A stretch of 64,000 bases of DNA from Rhizophagus irregularis (lineage: Eukaryota; Glomeromycota; Glomeromycetes; Glomerales; Glomeraceae). Within the stretch, counting starts at the first letter, position 1. Each line of letters starts with the position of its first letter. The notes below the pieces were generated by a model. It ran no database searches and was not told where the DNA came from. It was given only the letters and a program-made list of their open reading frames with translations. Positions 1-12,800 of the stretch are shown piece by piece. The translations under genes and the position numbers were made by a program. The stretch is from positions 3,410,001 through 3,474,000 of the forward strand of contig NC_089449.1 in NCBI RefSeq assembly GCF_026210795.1. Direction: 5' to 3'.

Positions 1-387
1 TCAATACACAAAGACTTCTTCGCATATAGTCATATAAATCAAGTTTAAACTATATTCTTGAGCAAGCAAATTTACTAATCAATATATACACAAAATAGGT
101 AGTATATCGAACCGTGCTATTTAATCCGGAATTACACAATTTTTACTTAAATAAAGTATATTGACATCCAGAAATATATAAGAATGAAATATCCATGCAT
201 TGCGGAAAATATTAGAAAATTTACAATTACATACAAAAAATATACAAAAAAACGTTCAAAACAATCTTTTATTATTTTACAAGTATAAACTTGTTACATT
301 ATATTATTATATAATTAAAGTTAAAAGATTATTATAAAGGGTATTATTATTAAAGGTGTAATATATTAGCATATTGATAATTTTAAA

Positions 388-901
388 TCATGTTTGAAAT
401 CCAAACGTCACATTTGTTTGGAGATTACCAGTAAATTCCAATAAACATTGCACCGGAACTTTCTTCTCATGAACGGCTAATTCGTAGGTGGTTTCACGGT
501 CACTAAATTTATGTTTCTAGAAAGCAAGGTAAATTTTAGTTAAATATATATTAATAAAGGTAATCCATTTAATTTACCTTTTTATCTTTTCTGAAAGTTA
601 AAGTCCCGCTAGGTTTGCATCCGTGAAGTTTTGTTGTGACTTTCTCTAAAAGAAAATTCTTTAAGTTAATTAAATAAAATGCAGAAAATGTTTCTTGGTT
701 GTATATCATACCATGATCTTTTATTCCAGTTCCATCCCATTTAACTTCAAGAATCAATTTATTTCCTTCAACTTTTTTGACTTTGAACAGCTGAGGTATA
801 ATACGCTTGACAATGTTGACATCCTTAGCAGTATAAGAGAAGTTAACGAAAAGAAGGAATGAAATAATAAAGATTAAGACAGACTGGCTACGAATATTCA
901 T
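388..901 (-). CDS. small secreted protein, copy A (three exons)
   Basis: Minus-strand gene modelled as exons 901-712, 645-578 and 516-388, giving 128 aa. Residues 1-24 form a signal peptide: a short basic start, then a hydrophobic core (VLIFIISFLLFVNF). The rest is a small beta-rich domain with a KWDGTG motif near residue 55 and a TTYELAVH motif near the C-terminus. The mature part has two cysteines (GCKPSG and VQCLLE) that could form one disulfide. The introns (66 and 61 nt) have GT..AG ends and sit at the same codon phases as in the divergent paralog at 1781-2287; the third exons are both 129 nt. No known domain is recognised. Secretion and a role outside the cell (cell surface or host interface) are inference from the signal peptide. 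A single-exon reading from 901 stops at 569 because it runs through the introns. Confidence 0.72.
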
Positions 902-958
902 TTTGATTTGATATTATCTTAAATTTGTTTTTGAAAATAAACGTGGTGAAATAAAGTG

Positions 959-966
959 TTTATATA
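959..966 (-). promoter_or_regulatory. TATA box of secreted protein copy A
   Basis: TATATAAA on the minus strand, followed by CAC, lying about 58 nt upstream of the ATG at 901. The paralog at 1781 has the same 11-base string TATATAAACAC at nearly the same distance, which supports both start codons. Confidence 0.5.
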
Positions 967-1718
967 AGAAAATGTCTGTATACCACGTATAATAATTTCA
1001 AAATTTAATAGGCTGAACATAAGAATTTCATTAACCTACTTAAAATTGTAATCTTTTCTGCTTTACTGTATATATTTAATTTGAAGCAAATTTGACGAAG
1101 ATTCATAATATTTTGCATGCGATCAGCTGATCCTGAAAATCTGAATTACATTAAAATTGTAATCTATTTACTTTGAAACAAATTTGTAATTAGTATGATT
1201 TATTTCATGGGGTTTTCCTAATCATAAATATATACTTCCTTGAAATAATCTTTACCAACTGAAAAATTCCAGATTCCTAGAATCCTTAATAAAATGAAAA
1301 GTGACGATTATACAGTATTCGACTTTATTTATAATCTTTAATATTACTGAAGATTTATTTTATTCAAAAAAAAAAAAAAAAATTTGGTATTTAATGAATT
1401 TAGCTTGCCTAAATATTTTCAATTCTCATTAATGGATCGACCTTATTCGAAATTTTTAAAAATAGTTTATTTAAGGGTATGATTTGACACATATGGTTAT
1501 TGAATGAAAAAAAGCAAAAAAAAAAAATTATTATTACTGTTTTTTAGAGGTTTTTTTTTCTTTTTTTCATCTCCGAACACTATTAATGATATTTAAATGA
1601 ACCCATTTTCGGGAATTCAATCTAATGATTGACATAATTAATTAATTATTGGGGTATGATTTTCGGGGTAATCGTACTATAATATCCATGTGAAATTCCA
1701 CGTGATTTACTGAACGTC

Positions 1719-1726
1719 TATATAAA
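1719..1726 (+). promoter_or_regulatory. TATA box of secreted protein copy B
   Basis: TATATAAA followed by CAC, about 55 nt upstream of the ATG at 1781. It mirrors the motif upstream of copy A. Confidence 0.5.
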
Positions 1727-1780
1727 CACAGTTTTACCGTTCTCATCATCAAAAACAAATTATAAACCTGAAATTAATTT

Positions 1781-2287
1781 ATGAATATGAATCGCCAATA
1801 TATATTCGTTATTGCATTTTTCTTTTCCCTTTTTCTCGTTACTTCTTCTACTTATTTAGAAGTAAAACAAGTAGTACCCACAACATTTACCGTCAATAAA
1901 GTTAATTCATCTAAAATTGTTGTAGGAATTTCATGGGATGGAACTAATGAAGCAGACGATGGTATGTGTACTGTATATATATATTTTATCTATCTATAAA
2001 TAATTTCTAATCCAATTGAAACCTTATTTCAGAATATGTCTTAGCTAGACTTAAGTGTTTTGGCGATGCTGTGACTGTCTTAAACTCACCTCAGGTAAAA
2101 TTGAATTAATTTACCGTATTTTTTATTATTAAAGCTAATTTTAAATTTTGTTTTCTAGGACCATGTATTTGGTGAACGTAATACTACCTACGAATTAGCC
2201 GTACACAAAAGTAATGCTTTGGTGAGGTGTAGAACGGGAGTTAAGGACATTGAGAGATGGTTAACTTTCTTTTATTTCCAAACTTGA
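1781..2287 (+). CDS. small secreted protein, copy B (three exons)
   Basis: Exons 1781-1961, 2033-2094 and 2159-2287, 123 aa. It starts with a signal peptide (core YIFVIAFFFSLFLV) and continues with the same architecture as the minus-strand paralog at 388-901: a SWDGTN motif just before intron 1, one Cys in exon 2 (LKCFGD), TTYELAVH in exon 3, and a second Cys (VRCRTG). Intron positions and phases are identical to copy A, and exon 3 is the same length, so the two are an ancient head-to-head duplicate. Sequence identity outside the shared motifs is low. Function is unknown; the signal peptide suggests export. The ATG at 1787 is an alternative start two codons in. Confidence 0.74.
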
Positions 2288-2886
2288 TCTTTACATTTAC
2301 TTTTATATAATAGTGAATTCTTTAATTAACAATGGCATTAAATATTTTTATTTACACTTTTTACATTAATAAATTTCGCATTCTTAAAATTCATCTTCAT
2401 AATACTTGACATTCATTTCAAGACTGTAACTCATTATTACAAATAATAAATCAAAAGGAAAAGCTATTGTAATAATTTATTTAACCGAAAATTTTAGTTA
2501 AATTATTCGAAAAAAAAAATGACAAGAGTCTTAGTACTCTTGGTTCTGATTTACGAATTCACGTACGTACATTTTCAAACATTAAATCTTTCGGCTATAT
2601 TAGGCCACCAAAGCTTTATATTTTCGGTTCATGTAACACTGAAATTTAAAATCGAAACGGAATTTTCCTAGGTTAGGCAAAATTTTAAGGGTAATGTTAT
2701 CACGTGATAATTTAATATTGATTTAAAATTTTATTTAACATAGTTGAAAACCTTCGTATGAAGTTGCAAATAGGAATATATATAGGCAATCTTGAATTTT
2801 ATTGGTTACTAAATACTGTATATAATTATCATGCATATATTATCACATGATCAACATGACAACAAAACATCAACGTTCAAAATCCC
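2288..2886. other. intergenic, no gene seen
   Basis: AT-rich spacer between secreted protein copy B and the TIR element at 2887. No convincing reading frame or RNA gene was found. Confidence 0.5.
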
Positions 2887-3598
2887 GACAATCAGAATCC
2901 CGCTACAACACAAACCCAACGCTCACAATCCCGACAAATCATAATCCCGTAACTTCAGAATTCCGTAACCGACATTCATTATCCCGACTCTTACTATCCT
3001 GATTCCTGATACGATATTTTTTTTTTTATTACTTTTTTTATAGACGTAATATTATTGTAATATTTTATAATAAATATGTAATAATTTTTTAAAATATCGC
3101 AGAATTATAATTTCTATTGTAAAAATTAATAATTTTTTTAATATTGCAAAAATAAATGTTTTTTATTATTATGTTTTATTAATATTTAATAATTACATCG
3201 CAAAAATTAAGTAAACAATTAATGTTTTTATTAATCTGTAATGATACTTCGCAAATATTAATGTTTTATTGTGAAATTAATATATTTTTTTTATTAATAT
3301 TAATGAATTAAATAATACATTACAAAAAATTAAGAATCACTTCGCATATATATTAATGATTTATTGTAAAAATGCAAATCATAAATTTTTGTAAATTTTA
3401 TTTATTTGATTAATTTTTTTTTTTAAAAAAAAATCTTGCTTTTAAATTCGATATAATAATTTTTTATTTTTTTTAATATACTGATTAAAGATTTTTTTTA
3501 GAATTTCTATATTAATATGTCATTATATTTCAATTGCTAGGAGGATAGTTTCGGGATAATGAATGTCGGGTTTGTGTTGTAGCGGGATTCTGATTGTC
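2887..3598. mobile_element. non-autonomous TIR element (~0.7 kb)
   Basis: The left end begins GACAATCAGAATCCCGCTAC and the right end is its inverted complement, ending at 3598. Matching continues through an ACAACACAAACCC block and a GACATTCATTATCCCGA block. The left arm carries an extra stretch of about 55 nt (2922-2976) between these blocks, built of degenerate AATCCCG-type units. The interior (3010-3530) is extremely AT-rich with no reading frame. I found no clear target-site duplication. It resembles a MITE or foldback element; the class is unknown. Confidence 0.65.
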
Positions 3599-4273
3599 GA
3601 GGTCGTAGTAAATCCCATAAATATTTACCTTGTGGATCAAAAATGGTAATCCACAAAATTTGGAACAAAAATTTTATACGACATCGACGTTTATTTTTTT
3701 AAATATAACTAACAACGTTCGTCCTCCGTCTTAGCAGAGAGTGTTTTTACCGACCTATACACACAGCACCAATACTGTTTTTATGTTCTTTTTTTATCCC
3801 TGACATTTTTCTGTAATTCTTCGTTTTAATAATTAGGAACAATATTTTTTTTTCATTTGCAATTAAAAAATATATGATTTTTTTTGATCTTTTATTATAT
3901 AAGTCTTTTGATTTTTTACTTTTAGGCTTAAAAAATAAAGATGTCACATTGTTCTCTATCAAATCAGAATTGGTTTGAGGTATATATATGGGAAGAAAGT
4001 AACGCCAAATTGAACAGAAAGAATTGTGAATTTGTGATCATGTTCGTATTAGTCATTGACTCATTGTTAGTTATTATTAATTATTATTATAAAATCTTTT
4101 ATTAATTATACTCATATTGCATCATGCTAGGTAATATTTTCTAATTTAATCAACTATTAGTCAAATTATCATTATATAAACTGAAATTCTTTATCGTTAT
4201 AGAACTAATAGTCTTTTATTCTATCAGTTCATAAATTTGATTTTTTTTTTTAACCAAGATAATATATAAAAAT
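3599..4273. other. intergenic, promoter side of the dsRBD gene
   Basis: No supported gene. The reading frames here are low-complexity Lys/Ile stretches typical of AT-rich noncoding DNA. Confidence 0.45.
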
Positions 4274-5029
4274 ATGACAGAAATTGGGCAAGATAATCCA
4301 ATTGTTTTTTTAAATACTTATACACGAATTTTTGATATCAAAGATAAGTTTGAATATAGATATAAATTATGTAATGACAAATTTATATGTAGTTTGAAAT
4401 TTAATAATCAATACTGGGAATCATCAGAGAAACCGGAAAAAAAATTAGCAAAAGAAGATGTTGCAAGAATTGTTATTAAAGAATTAATGATTCACGTTCC
4501 GGAAAAATTCAAACAAGTTGATAGATTATTGAGAAATACTGAAGCAAATGAATCAAAAAATGATATACAAGCCAATCTTGCTGGAGAAGGAAACAGTTGT
4601 AGTAGTGAATCAAAGAAAGATAAAGAAACTAGTCCTGCTGGAGAAAAAATGTTGACAAAATATGAAATAACAAAAATTGGAAAAAATTTAAATCCAATCA
4701 TTTTTTTGAATACCTATACAAATAGGTTCGACATTAAAGATAAACTTCAATATGAATTCAGATCATCCAATAACAAATTTACATATAGTTTGAAATTTAA
4801 AGATCAATACTGGGAATCAGTAGAGAAACAAAATAAGAAACAAGCAAAAGAAGACGTTGCAAGGATTGCTGTAAATTATTTAATAACTCAAGATCCTGAG
4901 AAATGTGAACGAATTTACAGACTTTTAAGAACTGCCAAGCCTAATATAAAAGCAAGTCTAAGGTATCAAAACAAGTTAAAGCAACAAAAAAAGAAATGGC
5001 AGGCTTTATCATTTCAAAAAAATTCATAA
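4274..5029 (+). CDS. protein with two dsRNA-binding-like domains
   Basis: Intronless 251-aa frame. Two repeats of about 66 residues, at roughly residues 8-73 and 138-205, share the pattern NPIxFLNTYT ... SLKFxxQYWES ... KKxAKEDVARI. The last segment matches the helix-2 end of the double-stranded RNA-binding fold (KKxAKxxAAxxAL), with Lys residues that would contact the RNA backbone. A charged, Ser/Glu/Lys-rich linker joins them, and a short Lys/Gln tail follows. There is no nuclease, deaminase or helicase domain, so this looks like a stand-alone RNA-binding accessory protein. The two domains are very alike, pointing to an internal duplication. Family assignment rests on the motif only; a highly diverged dsRBD is the best reading. 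Related proteins in other organisms act in RNA interference, RNA editing or RNA transport, but which applies here cannot be told. Confidence 0.68.
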   Translation: MTEIGQDNPIVFLNTYTRIFDIKDKFEYRYKLCNDKFICSLKFNNQYWESSEKPEKKLAKEDVARIVIKELMIHVPEKFKQVDRLLRNTEANESKNDIQANLAGEGNSCSSESKKDKETSPAGEKMLTKYEITKIGKNLNPIIFLNTYTNRFDIKDKLQYEFRSSNNKFTYSLKFKDQYWESVEKQNKKQAKEDVARIAVNYLITQDPEKCERIYRLLRTAKPNIKASLRYQNKLKQQKKKWQALSFQKNS

Positions 5030-6881
5030 AATTCTTTTATAATATCAAAAAATTCAATGATTCATCTTTAATAACTATTTCTACATTAGAAATAAATGAA
5101 TAACTATTGTATAAATAAATTTTACCCAATATTCAAAATAAATAATTATGAAATTCATTCATATTGTTAGGTATTCCGCTACACGAAGGGATAGAGTTTC
5201 GGTGAGGTAGATAGGGGAGCTCTGCACCTGTGCCAACTACCACCCACTCCATATCCAAAGCTGTTAATTATAATGATTCACAAATGAATACATAAAAACA
5301 AAAGCTATGTTTGTTACACGTAAATATACTGTATTGAATTAAATTAGCTTAATTCTTCAACTAACTTTATTGACTTTTTTTTAGTTAATGATTAGTATTT
5401 GCGATTTGCATGTATTAATATTTGATATTATTTTATACCATATAAAAAAAAGAGTAATTAAAAATAAGTTGGTGAAAGGTGAGTCCGGTAATCAAACATT
5501 AGATATAAATATCTTATTGGTGGGCTGTGTTATAACCTCTCACTTTTGATTTGCAATACTTCCATTTAATAGTGAAAAATAATTTTTTTATTATGTATTA
5601 TTGAATGTATTTTCATTTCTTGCACTGAAAAAGCAATTAACAATTTTTATTAAAAATGTGGAGACGTAGGTATATTAAGTTTCTCTAGAATCCAATGAAC
5701 AATATACTTTCATAATTCTAAGAATATTATGGTTGAAATAATTATATAAAATATTTATATTGTTGAAACAAGCAATGATTAAAATTACTAGGAAATTCAT
5801 TATAAAAAATAACAATTTCATGTATAACTCAGGATAACGATCAGACAAATTCCAATTTTGGCATACTAATCACAAAAGAGAATGTGGATAATTCAATAGT
5901 TGATTTATCTGTTAGTACTGAAATGACTTAATATTTTTAATAGTGTTCCTTCAGTAAACTCAGTAAACTTTAATGCGTATTTGCGTAACAAATTTATATA
6001 AAATTCTTCATCCAATATGGGCGTAGGCTCATTACTCATTAGACATTTGACAAAAATGCGAATATCATTCATTTACGGTGCGGTTGGTCAAAATTCTTGT
6101 ACCACTAGCCAATACGATCTGCAACAGGTAGGAGAAATAAATACCGATATCAATTTGATCAAATTCAGAGGTTTCTATCATTTTGCCGATCTTTTTTTTT
6201 TTTAAAAGTACGGACATAATAAACAAAATCAAATGTAAAATCTGAATTGAACATTATATATTTAGTAGGTAGATAATCATATTCGTATGAGCTTTATTAT
6301 ATAGTGAGTTGCGTTTAACCTTGTATTATGAAATTTCCTTTTATAGACTCTGACAAAGCGATTTAAACTTTTAAAGAAATTTGGCGGTTAATTAAATATA
6401 TCGGAAAATATTCATCTTTGAAATTCAGGAAGACGGACATGATGATTCTCACCTTGAAGCGGTACTTTTTTCGCTTATATTCTAGCTTTAGAACTCTAGA
6501 AGTCGTAAAAGCACGATTTGCAGTAGATAAAAGAAATTGAATATCAAGGATCAATTATCATTAAGTACGATTTACATTCTGCTCCGGAAAAACTCTAACA
6601 CCCCGAATATACGCTAAATTATACAGATCTTTCCTTTATGGATAACAATCCAGTTCTGAACGATGTGCTACCTATTTACGTACGTAACTATTTTAGTGAA
6701 CATTATTTTTTTCCCACCATAAAACAATTAATAATTTCATTATTTTCTTGTTTTGAGAAAATTGAAAGCATTTATTATAAATTATTAATTTTATTATAAG
6801 CTTTGTAAGCATTAAACTCATTACATTAGATAGTTATTCATTCCCACAATATTATCAACGTAAATTGGAATACTAGTTTTG
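5030..6881. other. intergenic, upstream of helicase gene
   Basis: Mostly featureless AT-rich DNA. A stretch at 5170-5260 is GC-richer but has no recognisable tRNA boxes. A frame at 6017-6130 ending at a CAG|GTAGG donor-like site might be a first exon of something, but I cannot connect it. An ATG at 6638 opens a 15-codon frame ending at a GTAACT donor-like site. It could splice to 6880 and extend the helicase N-terminus in frame. Confidence 0.35.
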
Positions 6882-9800
6882 ATGGATACAGGCCCCATAA
6901 TTAAACTTCTGGATGACTCTGATTTTGAATCTAATGATAATGAACAGAAATGGGATAACTTGTTGAAGCGGTGTATTAATGCATCGAAATCTGATTTGGA
7001 TGAATTCCTTGTCAAACTTTCAAGTTCTCTTGATATATACCTATCAAAACTAAAAATCTTTACATCCTACCTCCGCAAAAAATATTTACAGGTCGCTCCT
7101 GTTAAGAATGTCTTGTTTGCTAAATTCATCTCACTTTTAATCACCATTGTCATCACGGAGAACCTGCACAAATCCGACATCTTTGGTTTCAGTGAACTAC
7201 TTCACGATTGTATTGTACTTCTCTGGTGGGCTGGTAATAAAGATAATAATGAACCAAATTCGGTCTTTAAATTAATTAAATGTACTTTTGGTGCAATCAT
7301 GGATGCAAAAGTCCTGGAGGTTTTGATTTCAGAGGTATATGGTTATCGTTGTCTTATGCGAATACTGTTTGACTTCAACATGATTAATCAGATTGATCAA
7401 AGAGATCTGCTCAAGGCGGTGGATTTAGTTGCTGTCTTTGTGGGAAAATGTCCTGAACATAAAAATGACTTATTATTGTCAGAGGGCTATACCGTATATA
7501 AGGCTTGCAGTGCACTATTGGAAACCCTACCACCCATGTTCAAAATTAATAATGATGAACAACATTGGAACGGGAGGCGAGCTGATGTGCCTTTATCCAT
7601 TAAAGATAAACAAAATCTCGCATTATTAGGAATGAAGATGCCTCAAAAGACATCAGATTTACCTCACTTTTTGCGAGCTATTGAGCAACGGAAAATAGAT
7701 TCATTCAAGGTAAATATATTTTTTTTAGTCGATTAACTTCTTTTATCACAGGAATTCTTTGATAAATTGACAACTTCAATTAGGATTTAATGGGATTCTT
7801 TCCATGTACAAGTTGCCATAAGCAGGCACTTAATAATATTGCTCCCGATAAATACTTTTTTGAGTCAGCACCACCAAGGTGCTTTCGTCTTCCGTTTGAT
7901 TTTAATGATGATGATAAACTTGGGCCATGGGATATCTTGCTTAGCAAAGATACAATCAAAGACTTGCAACAGTTGGAATCAAGTCCTGATTTAATTAGGA
8001 AAATTATAAAGAAACTCGGGCAAATATCGTCTGGAGCGTGGAATAAACATGAATTACGACGTATAGCAGTGCGAACTAGTGATAAAATACATGTCCATAG
8101 TATTATTCCTATTTACGAGATAGTACTTCCAGATAATGGACCGAAGATCCTCTGGCAGGTTGATTATGGATTCTCTATTCGTAGCAACTTATTCACACAG
8201 CAAGTTAAGATTTGGGCTGTTACCACTAATATATACCGAATCGAAATGGTATTAAAAAACCTCTCAATAGTTCATCAAGTTTATACTCCAAAGCAGAGAC
8301 GTTGGTGTACGGTCAAACAAAAAGATGACATGATTTTACCAATGATTCTTGGGGATGAAGAAGATACAGAAGAAAGATTATGTAGCTCAAGAACGGATGA
8401 GGAGTTGATGATGATTCATGAGATGCTTGTTACTAATAAGTTTTTTCCATTATCAACGGTAAAGTATATATACTATATTGTTGATGATATAGAAATATTT
8501 GAACTAGAATTTATTTAATAGATACTGATCTTGTAGAACTTGTACAAGTCACTCGTCTTTGGTGGTCTTAAATTTACTTTCCAAGTATCCAAGAAAGAGT
8601 ATGAAATTATTAATTGTCCTACGTCAGCGATCATTATTGGTCGATCAGGTTAGTTGAATCATTTATAACTGAGAACTTAGTTTACTCTTTTATTTGTTTT
8701 TTAATACAAGTCGAATATTTAGGGACTGGCAAGACTACATGTATTTTATATAGGCAGATAGCTTCATACTTAAATAGCCAAGACCATAACAGAAATTTTT
8801 ACAAAAGACAGATATTTATTACAGTGAGTTTACCCTTTCGTCGCAAGGTGAAGAAAGATTTTAACATGATGCTAGAATCCGCGGTACATGCTGGGAAAAT
8901 GATGACTATGGCGCAGTTTTACGAATATAGAAAAAAGAAAGAAAAAGAAAGTGCTTCCACTTCAGTAATGCACGAAGAGAGAGATGATGAGAAGGATTTA
9001 AATAGAATTCCAGACACATTCAATTATTTACAGCTGACAGATGAATATTTCCCTTTGTTTATTACTTTCGATAAGTTTTCTAAAATGCTTCAGGGAACCT
9101 TCGGCATTAACGATCATGATCTAATCGTACAAAAAAAATTGGATGCGGATAGTATTGATCCATGTATTAAGAATAATAGCCAAAGACCTTCTTTAAATAA
9201 ATCAGATGAGGATTACGATATCTTTAAAGCAAGGTATTGGCCCTCCCTTAGTGATTATTGTAAGCGAAAATTTGAGTGCGAGTTGGTTTATTCTGAATTT
9301 TCTATTATTAAGGTAAAAAAATCAGTAAATTAATAATTATTAGATATATTTAACCATCTATTTATACTATTTCTCTCTTATTCTTTTTTTTAAAAAAAAT
9401 AAGGGTACAAATCCTGAAGTGGATTTTCTATCAAGAGAGGAATACAGAGACATCAGTATCAAGAAATACCCAGTATTTTGCTACAATCGGGATCAGATTT
9501 ATGATTTATTTCAGCAATATGAAAAGATGAAGGTGCGAAAACGTGATTATGATTCGATGGATCGGTAAGAACAAATAATATAATTTTTAAGTTATTAAAT
9601 GAATTTTTAAATTAAAATTATCGGGACCTTTTGCAGAACGTTAGCTATCTTTCGTTGTGCTAAAAAAAAAGCACTAAGTAGCCTAAATATTCATGAAGTA
9701 TATATTGACGAATGCCAAGATAATCACATTGTAGATTTAGCACTTATCTTAAAGGTTTTTGACCGTGCTAATAGTATTTTTTTAGCCGGAGATATAGCGC

Positions 9801-12800
9801 AATGTATCTTTAAAGGATCTGCTTTCCGATTTCAAGGTATTTATTAAAGATTTTTTTTTATTCTCCTAAATTTCTTAATGATCTTTTAATGATATAGATT
9901 TAAGAGCCTTGATGTATCAGTGGGAGCTTACTCGGAACCAAACCAAACATCATGATAGCATTGTAAAACCGAAGCAATTTGATCTGAATGTTAATTACCG
10001 ATCTCATAATGGAATCCTTCAACTTGCTGCTTCAGTTATTGATCTTATTAAGCGGTTTTTCCCTGATTCTATTGACCATGATTTATCACGTGAACGTGCA
10101 GAGATCGGTGGTCCAAAGCCTATTGTTGATGGTGAATTTAATAAGAATTCCTTCTCTACAGTTAAATTCGGTCATTCCCAGATTATTATTGTACGTGATG
10201 AAGAAGCCAAATCACGTTTGAAGAAATTAATCGGTGAAGGTGCACTGGTGATGACTGTGTATGATGCAAAGGGCAGGGAATTTGACGTTGTGATTCTATA
10301 TAATTTCTTTACCGATTCGCTTGCACATCGAAAGGTATAAATCATGTACTATTTATCGCAAATCATTTGAGACCATTATTAATTATCGTTTGATTATTTT
10401 TAGTGGCGAGTAATTCTTTCTGCTTTAAAAGAAATTTCTGAGGGTGTTCAGACCTTCTCTCACGAGAAACATTACATTCTTTCTTCAGAGCTCAAACATC
10501 TTTATGTTGCAGTAACCAGAGCTAAGCAGCTTCTCTTTATATGTGACGAAGATACTGAGTATAGTATGCCAATTCAAAAGTACTGGAATCATTTTGGGCT
10601 AATCGAGATCCAAAATGTAGATAAAAGAACCCTTTTCACTTATGCTAAGGAGAGCGATTCGTGTGAGTGGGACGAACAAGGAAAAGACTTTTTTGAACAG
10701 CGACAGTATGAACAAGTAGGATCACTCTTAAAATATTATATGAAAATTACAACTATAAAAAATTACTATTTTATTATAGTTGACTAAATAAAATTAAATT
10801 ATTATTTTAGGCTGTTTTTTGCTTTGAAAAGAGTGGAAATGAAGAGAGGCATAAATTAGCCAATGCATATTATCTTCGGCAAATTGCTAAGAAATCTATA
10901 AACGATTCTAATGATGATACTATAAAGTCAAATTTCATTCAAGCAGCTATAGCTTTTAAAGAGTGTCCTCGGCCAAGCGAGGCGGCTTCATGTTATCAGG
11001 TAAAATCTTTAATGTATTTATGATAATTAATTATTTATATTTACTTCAAGCCTAATATTTACAAATTCGTAAATTTCCAGGATGTTAGTATGTACGAAGA
11101 GGCTGGTGATGTTTTTTCCGAATATGATATGTTTGAATCTGCTGCACACAATTATCTCAAGGCCAATAAGTGGAACAAAGCGGGTGATAATTTTGAAAAG
11201 GCAAAGAAGTATGATGATGCTGCACTCACCTATAAAGATGGTTGCCTTTATAAAACTGCAGCTGATTTTATACTGAAGTGAGCTAGATTTTATTTCATCC
11301 ATTTAAAATTATAATTTACTTAAGAAAATTGTTATCTAACACTTATTTAATATTTCAAAAAGATACAGACAAAAAATTAACGATAAGACGTTTGAGCATG
11401 TTGCTTATCATGTCAAAGAACATTATCATACTACCGCCATTTCGTGTGGTGGATATGAAGAAGCTGTTGAAATGTATATAAGATTAATTGATAACGAAGA
11501 AGATATTAGCGAGACATTAAAGTTCATCTTGTATGTATGCAGAATTGATATATTAAGAGAAACAATGTCACGTATTACAAGTTCTAGTACCCTAAAAAAA
11601 TATCTTATAAAGTCGAAGGAGCTTATCATGAAGTATAAATTACAATCGACGAGGAAATTCGAGGAATGGAACGAACTAATAGAAGAGTATAATTTATATT
11701 CAGCTTATTTAGATAAGGATGTTGATAAAGTTCATAAATGTATACTTTTTTTTAAGTATCGTAAAAGAATTGCTACTGAGTTTCATGCAGTAAACATATG
11801 GCTACAAATTCTTCCACAATTATCTGGTATTCAGGCCAAGTATCAGCATCGTGAACGACTTCAATATCTTCTATGGATGTGTGAATTGACCTTTTCTTTA
11901 ATTAATAACGTCGACACTGAAAATGAATATCAGATAAAAAAGAATTTTGAAGACATTTTCTGTATAATAGGGGTGAATGATTCGAAAAAACGACAAATTC
12001 CATTTGCTAACCCACTCCTCGATTTTGCAAGCAAAATAAGCAAAATTCACAAAACCAGAATAGATGACGCAGAAGAAGCCATGAATCATCATTATAAGTT
12101 GAATGATGTATACCAGAGAATTTCACAATGCCTTACCCTACGTATTTTTGAGCTCATCAAGAATGCCGACCAAAGGGGTAGAGATATCCCAGATATAAGT
12201 TCTCAAATTTGTCATATGTTAGCATCCTGTCAGAAATCAGATTGCCGGAACCACCATGTGATACCAACACCATCAATTCTGTATCAACGTCTGGAATTTA
12301 TATTTTTTCACTACACTGTAATGATGAAGTTCGATGTTAATGCACTGGAAGATAATCATCTTAAAGATAAGCAAATTATTAAAGAAGTTCGTAACTTACA
12401 AGAGTGGTGGGCTGAAAGACTGGTTAAAATTCATATCCGCTATAAATCACCACAAATAAGCTGCCCGGAGGCCACTTGCATGATTCTTGCTAAATTTCCT
12501 GCATACACACGAGATAGATTTATTTATTTTGCTCGCAAGACATGGTTGATTGATTTTAAGTACATTAATAACTTTGAAGTTATGTTGAAATGCGTGTTCG
12601 TTTTTCAGCGGCTACAAGACAGGCAGAGCATTAATAAGATCAGTTGGGAAATGTCAAGATTAAAAATTCTTTCGCATTCCAAAAATTTACCTATTGGATT
12701 TGAGTACTATAAAGGACATCACAAAGCAATACCGATTGGAAATCGACTCTCATCATTCTTCTTATATCTTTATTTCAATGATGTGATCAATGCAATTTCA

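Noticed and set aside
5170-5270. GC-richer patch as a tRNA or small RNA gene
   Set aside because: No A-box/B-box pair and no cloverleaf arms could be found by eye.
6017-6205. 62-codon frame as a gene
   Set aside because: Ends in a T-run-driven Phe stretch; a donor-like site exists, but no in-phase partner exon was found.
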